Positions 58,136 through 64,000 of a stretch of DNA of 64,000 nucleotides are shown here, in pieces. The notes under the pieces were generated by a model. That model was not told the origin of the DNA. It ran no database searches and saw nothing but the letters and a program-made list of their open reading frames with translations. Origin of the DNA: Cryptomeria japonica (Eukaryota; Streptophyta; Pinopsida; Cupressales; Cupressaceae); NCBI RefSeq assembly GCF_030272615.1, contig NC_081409.1:474916573-474980572 (forward strand). Direction: 5' to 3'. Position 1 is the first letter of the stretch. Every line of letters starts with the position of its first letter. The position numbers and the translations under genes are program-made.

Positions 58136-60040
58136 CTTAGCTCTTTGAGTAAGTACCACCTAGGGCTCTAGTCTCCTTAATGGTCATCCTAGAACGGTCC
58201 ATAAAGCTACCTCACCATCTTATTACGCCTTATCTCTTCCTAAGGCCTTATTGGGTACCTTATACTTCGGTGTATCCATCCTTCCCCTTGTAATCCTAGG
58301 GGAGAGATTCATCTCTTCCCAGGCCTTACGGACACCCTATACTTTGGTGTATCCATCCTCAAATATGCATATGTCATTTATTACTAACAGTATATACTGA
58401 TCTTCAGAGATGTCTAATCTCTACCTTAATTTCGTGCAAGGAATTACAATATTCCAATTAAGAATGGCTGCTTACTCTTTGATATTTTGCTGATCAAAAT
58501 GGTTTGATGTCTGAATACTTTAATTGTTGTTCCGTTATGGATGCCTAGATAACCAACCATTTTCTTTCCTAATTGAGAATGTCCATTTATATTTGCCGGG
58601 ATAAGTCATATGGAAAAGATAGACCTCATGCCTCTTCATTTTGGCACCTTTCATAACAAATATTAACCGCCGATCTTATCTCACGAGGTACGACCTTTTC
58701 ATTAGTTTTTGTTTGCTGATTGTTAACAATTTTAAGTTCGATTAAATTGAAATCAATGACACTACATGGATGATTAATTAGATATGCTACTTGATAATTA
58801 ACACTCTTTAATCATTCTTACAATGATCAGTTATTAACGAGTACATGATAATCTTATATTGCTGTCAATCTGATGATGCACATCTACGTTCAGCCTTTTT
58901 CCACCTTATCTGTCTATTCTTCTTGTCCATAGCCAATATTGCTGCCATTCCTCTCGATCCTAGTCTTTCCATGATGAATATCATGCAAGTGGTTAAGGAA
59001 GATCGCTATAGATCTTCCTGATGACCAGTGGGTTTCTGTGATATTTCATTGAGGATGCCTGCGAAAAATCAATCTTCTCATGATAGTATGTCATTAATAG
59101 TTGCAAAGTGGATAAGCGTATGGATTGATCTACATCATTTCGATGGTTCATCTCTGGTATATTCTTGCTACAATTGATGGCTATCCTTGGGATGCCCTGC
59201 AGTATGGGATGCATAATGATGTGAACTTGATTTAATCAAGGGCCATCACAGATCCTCAATCCCTTCACCTGAAGTGAAAGATCCCCAACCTAATCTTTAC
59301 CAAATCTGATCCAAACTCTAATGTTTTTTTTTTTTTTGCAATTGTTTGTTTGCTGATAAAATCTTTGGCCAGTGAAAGGGTTTTGACTGATTTTCTTGTT
59401 TTTGTTTGGTTTTTGAATGATTTTTGAATGCTAAATGAAAGAAAGTGCTGATACAAAATAGAATACTGCTTAACACACAAAGAAGAACAAATAAGACGAC
59501 TTTCTTTCACTTAAATGGCCGATGTACATACCATTAGTTGAGCATATAGGTCTGATACAAATTTCCAGTTGATTGAATATGAAGATCAGCTCCAATATTA
59601 GTTAAAAGCCCCAAATACAACCTAGGGTTTGATGCCCTTATTTCCAAGATGGAACGGTTGGCTGGGATAATGTTGGAAATGAGTTGTAGTGTCCTCTAGA
59701 AGGTCTGATCTGCCCTCAAGCTGATAAATCTGCAATTAGAACCCCAAATAATGCTGCCAACTACACACTGAAGCTGGATAATGTTAAAACCTGTCACCAG
59801 GAGATATGGGTCTTCGTCCAAAACTCCAAATTCTCCCAGAAGTTTGCGTTCCTGGAAGCTCCAAGCTGTTCAAACCCTCAAGTTTGTTGCTTCTCTCCAA
59901 AATAAAGTCATAAGAAACAATCCAAATGATAGACAAAATGCCTTTTTATCCTCTTCAAGAAAATTCGATCCATTTTGGGGTTACTATTTGGCCTAAAAAT
60001 CAGAAAATAACATTAGGGGTCTAATTCCTCATTGTGAACT
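58136..60040. other. Non-coding repeat-like DNA
   Basis: No gene recognised. A CTTATACTTCGGTGTATCCATCC-like block occurs twice (about 58259 and 58333). A GGAAGATC/GATCTTCC hairpin is at about 58998-59019 and a T run at 59325-59338. The right edge is where gypsy coding sequence starts without an LTR. Confidence 0.35.
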
Positions 60041-60103
60041 TGGCCCGCTCTCAAAAACAATTTAAGTTACTCGGATGGGGGGAACTTTTCACTATTCCTC
60101 TTA

Positions 60104-63100
60104 TGGTGTGGGTCGGGCAATCACGAAGATACGGAATGTCCAAGGTAGAAAGGCGTGAACATGTTGGAGGTAGTACAACCAGAACCAGAAGTACTAGCCA
60201 TTACCCGATCCCATACAAGGAAACTAATATACCCTGACCCAGGTACAGAAAAGGGAAGACTAAAAGAGGCACAGAGGGAAGTAGAAAGGGAAATGAGTGA
60301 GGAATGGAGAAAGCCAGTATCCCACAAAACCACCAACACCATACGAACCGACTTCGAAACAACCATAATGAAACAGCTACTACAAACCACCGTGCCGGTC
60401 CGCGTAGTGGATCTGTTGCGGACACTACTACAACTGCAGATAGCTATAAACCAAGTGGAGGAGACCAGGAAGGAGGGGAAGACGCCGAACCACAGGGAGG
60501 AAATGGAAGAAAGGAACCACTCAAAGGAGACCAATGACCCTATGTTGATGACAGTAGGGGTAGGCAGGACACCAGCTGTAGTAGAAATGGACATTCTCAG
60601 GTTCAGGCTTACTAACACCATCGTAGACGGTGGGTCTCCTGTAAACGTGCTACCTGAGGAGACATGGAAAACCTTGGGGAAGCTGACGCTCTGGTCACCT
60701 GCCTTCCACCTCGTAGTAGCCGATCAGCATGGCATCAAACCATTGGGCACGCTTATGGGCCAAAAGGTAACTATCGGGACACAACACTTCTTTCTAGATT
60801 TCATGGTCATATCGTTGGAGCGGAAGGGATATGATGCACTTTTGGGAAGAGGATGGCTTGTCATGGCCAAAGAAGACCACAACTAGAAGAAAAATACCCT
60901 TTCCATTGAAAGTGTGGGGAACAAATATGTCATTGACCTACGGAACCAGCAGGTGAGTCAAGAAATGGCCTCAGATTCTGGCTCGGAGGAGGATGCCGCA
61001 AGGGAAAAAGGCGAGATAGAGCCGAATGAAGAAGGGGTGCTTCGCCTCGGTAATTGCTCAGAAGATGAGACGAGTTCTCTCAGTGGACTATTCCACTGGC
61101 AGATGGAAGACTATGAGATCCTCCAGCCAGAGTGCAATGTGTTGGAAATCCTTAAGTTGGGAAACGATGACACCTACCCGCCACAATTTGCTGAGTAAAA
61201 GGAAGGAGGGGCAAAGGTAGACAGCACCCCGACACACCAATTTGAGAAAGAAGTGGTACAATACGAGGAACCAAAGGTTCAGAACACCAACCTGGGAGAT
61301 GAAAAGGACTCAAGAGTAATAATGGTTGGAGATGATTGGGACCCTGTACTAAAGACGACGACATTTAAGATATTCTTGGAGTATAAAGATGTGTCGCCTG
61401 GACTTATAAAGATCTGAAGGGAGTACCCCGAGAACTATGCGTACATCGAATACCTTTGATGGAGGGGGCAAGGCCTATGCGGAAACGCCCCTATCGCATG
61501 AATAAGAACTATGTTGCCAAGGTGCAAGAAGAAATAGAAAAAATGCTAGACATTGGGATCATTTTTCGAGTGCAAACTAGTGAATGGGTTTCCCCCATTG
61601 TTATTTCCCTGAAAAAGGAAGGAAACCAGATCCGCATTTGCGTGGACTTCAGAAGCTTAAATGCTATAACCATTAAGGACCCGTTTCCGATACCATTTAC
61701 TGATAGTATCCTCAAAGAGGTAGCAGGGCATGAGATTTACTCCTTCATGGACGGCTTTTCCGGCTATAACCAGATCAGCATCGTAGAGGAGGACAAACTC
61801 AAAACCACATTTATTGTAGAAGATGGAGTTTTTGCGTACAACCGTATGCCATTTGGGCTATGCAATGCCCCAGCCACTTTCCAGAGGATCATACTCCACA
61901 TTTTTGACAAAATGGCCACTGCGAACTTCAAGGCCTTTTTGGACGACTGGTCAGTATATAGTAATAAGGAAAACCATTTGAGGATACTGGGGGAATGCAT
62001 GGACCGGTGTCGACGAGCAAGACTTGCACTCAATCCCAAGAAATGTCGGTTCCTGGTGCCACAGGGGAGATTACTCGGCCACATAGTCTGTAAGGCAGGG
62101 TTAAAAACAGACCCAGATAAGATCAGAGTTATTCTCGACATGGATAGCCCAACAGATGTTACAGGGATAAAATCCTTCCTTGGCCATGTTGGGTACTACT
62201 GACGGTTCATTAAAGGATTTGCAGAAGTGTCCCTTCCACTTGAACGCCTAACAAGGAAAGGGGAACCATTTGTATGGGACAAGGAGCAGAACGAAGCCTT
62301 CCAAGAACTCAAAACCAGATTGGTAAGTGCACCTATTTTGGCATACCCAAATTGGGAGAATAAATTTCATGTACATGTGGACGCTTCTAACTTTGCAATT
62401 GGAGCCATCTTAACGCAACCTTGATCCTCAGGCTTAGACCACCCAGTATATTTTGCTAGTAGGTTACTGTCAAAGGCAGAAAGAAATTATAGCACCACAA
62501 AAAGAGAAGCCTTGGGAATGGTATATGCAGTACAAAAGTTCCACCATTATCTTTTAGCCACACCATTCACATTCTTCGTGGATCACCAAGCACTCATGTA
62601 CCTGGTGAACAAACCAGTTATTCAAGGACGGGTAAGCCGATGGTTGATCTTGCTTCAGGAATTCACTTTCAATGTCGTGGTGCGACTAGGGAAAAGTCAC
62701 GTAATGGCTGATCACCTATCTAGAATAAAATCCGGGGAGCCAGGGGAAGGAGGAGTGAGCAAAGATCTCCCTGATGGCCATTTATTCAAGATAGCCGTGT
62801 TACCTTCCTGGTACGAGAAACTCGGGCAGTATCTTTCTACAGCAACATTTCTAGGCGACTTGGCCCCAAGCGAGAGAAGGAAGCTCGCACTAAAAAGCAC
62901 CACGTTTCAATTGATCCAAGGGCTCCTATATAAACTAGGGCCGGACGGTATCCTGCGAAGATGTGTCCTGGAGGATGAAATTCCTGGAGTCCTAAGAGAA
63001 TCTCACGAAGGACTAGCGGGAGGACATATGGGGCCGGATAGCACGGCACGGAAAATTTTGCTAGCAAGGCTCTGGTGGCCTACACTCTATGCAGATGCGA

Positions 63101-63945
63101 GGGAATGGGTGACCAGCTGCGACACATGCCAAAGGGCAGGTAAGCCACTTAAACGAGACTTCATGCTCTTGTTCCCGTCCCAACCATAGGAATTGTTCGA
63201 AAGATGGGGACTGGATTTCGTAGGACCTTTGAGGACGAGCAAGGTGCATAGATGCCACTACATTGTGGTGGCTACAGAATACCTCACTAAGTGGGCCAAA
63301 GCCAGAGCTTTACCCAACAACACAGCCTTGAGCACCGCCAAGTTTCTCTATGAACACATTGTGAACCGGTTCGGGATACCCCTGCAAATCACGAGTGATA
63401 GGGGGGTACACTTTGTCAATCAAGTGATACGCAATATGACAACAGAATTCAAGATTTTCCACACATTGTCTAGTCCGTACTATCCCAGGGCGAATGGCCA
63501 AGCGGAGTCCACCAACAAAGTACTTGTATCTATTCTCTACAAGACGTGTGGAGTAGAGCAAGGGGATTGGGAAGAGCGATTGCCAACAGTATTGTGGGCC
63601 TACCAGACAACGTACAAGGCGACAACGACACACACTCCCTTTTAGCTTATGTATGGACAAGAGGTAGTGATGCCAGTAGAATACACTATGCCAACCTTGC
63701 GGATAGCAGTGCAGAACAGATGGGGGGATGAGGAAAGCCTAAAGGAACGACTCATGACCTTACAAAAATTAGATGAGCGCCGCCTAATGGCACAATGGGC
63801 CATAGAAGTGGCTCAGAACAGAAGAAAAGCTTGGCATGATAAACATCTAAGGCGGATGAAGTTCTTGCCAGGGCAGCTGGTACTCAAGTACAATGGTCGG
63901 AATGAACTCCGACCAGGTAAATTTCGACTTCAATGGTCGGAATGA
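60104..63945 (+). pseudogene. Ty3/gypsy gag end, protease, RT, RNase H and integrase
   Basis: Same family as 27.0-31.3 kb, 5' truncated inside the last gag knuckle (WCGSGNHEDTEC, 60104). The protease has TIVDGGSPVNVLP (about 60619) and DALLGRGWL. A one-base loss near 61393 shifts the frame before RT, which has IRICVDFRSLNAI, FSGYNQISI, MPFGLCNAPATFQ and FLDDW as the catalytic Asp pair. RNase H follows (VDASNFAIGAIL, VDHQALMYL). Integrase keeps SHEGLAGGHMG...CDTCQ, GLDFVGPL, SDRGVHF and GQAESTNK, so its catalytic triad is intact. Stops: TAG near 60143, TGA near 60883, TAA 61196, TGA 62200, TGA 62422, TAG 63187, TAG 63643. No LTR lies inside the window. Confidence 0.9.
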
Positions 63946-63984
63946 AGTTCTCGCCAGGGCAGCTGGTACTCAAGTACAATGGAA
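63856..63984 (+). repeat. Local duplication in the integrase C-terminus
   Basis: About 43 bases beginning ATGAAGTTCT(T/C)GCC at 63856 recur at 63942, an 86-base offset, with CAATGGTCGGAATGAA in both. It disrupts the C-terminal part of integrase. Confidence 0.8.
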
Positions 63985-64000
63985 ATTGGCTATTTTATTT

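Overview
The window looks like repeat-packed intergenic or intronic DNA from a very large plant nuclear genome. I infer a gymnosperm, probably a conifer. The grounds are plant-type Ty3/gypsy and Ty1/copia retroelements, hAT elements with plant BED/DUF659 transposases, a DUF4283 fragment, deep nesting, heavy decay through TGA/TAG stops, and almost no host coding sequence. The species cannot be named from the sequence alone.

Layout. 1-7.0 kb: 3' part of a Tat-lineage Ty3/gypsy element. It has a long open gag-protease frame fused to an integrase C-terminus with no RT, RNase H or integrase core, then an antisense spliced ORF with a plant mobile domain, a polypurine tract and a 3' LTR. 7.0-11.7 kb: non-coding repeats, including an array of 32-base palindromes. 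11.7-15.0 kb: one decayed minus-strand reading frame of about 1,080 codons that I do not recognise. 15.4-21.7 kb: a solo LTR with a 5-base target duplication (GCGCA), split by a 3.9-kb hAT element with an 8-base duplication (GTACTAAC). 21.7-27.0 kb: non-coding DNA with degenerate tandem repeats. 27.0-31.3 kb: a Ty3/gypsy element with a 309-base 5' LTR and an internal deletion, cut by a second hAT copy (31.3-34.8 kb). 36.4-39.2 kb: the end of a chromodomain Ty3/gypsy element with its 3' LTR, of the same LTR family as the solo LTR. 39.2-40.0 kb: a DUF4283 fragment. 41.2 kb: one lone exon-like block resembling ubiquitin-activating enzyme E1. 45.5-47.5 kb: an integrase scrap and a truncated Ty1/copia element. 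48.5-55.1 kb: a nearly complete minus-strand Ty1/copia element with both LTRs, carrying a 504-base non-autonomous hAT insertion. 55.1-60.0 kb: LTR-like and tandem-repeat DNA. 60.1-64.0 kb: a second, longer copy of the 27-31 kb Ty3/gypsy family, running off the window.

No element looks capable of autonomous movement. The copia RT carries YVND, the gypsy pol genes have stops and frameshifts, and the hAT transposase copies are broken.

The most unusual structure is recurrent. In at least four unrelated repeat contexts the DNA is organised as tandem series of small hairpins. In the clearest case (4990-5297, inside the intron of the antisense ORF) a nearly constant 15-base loop is flanked by arms that differ from unit to unit yet stay complementary.
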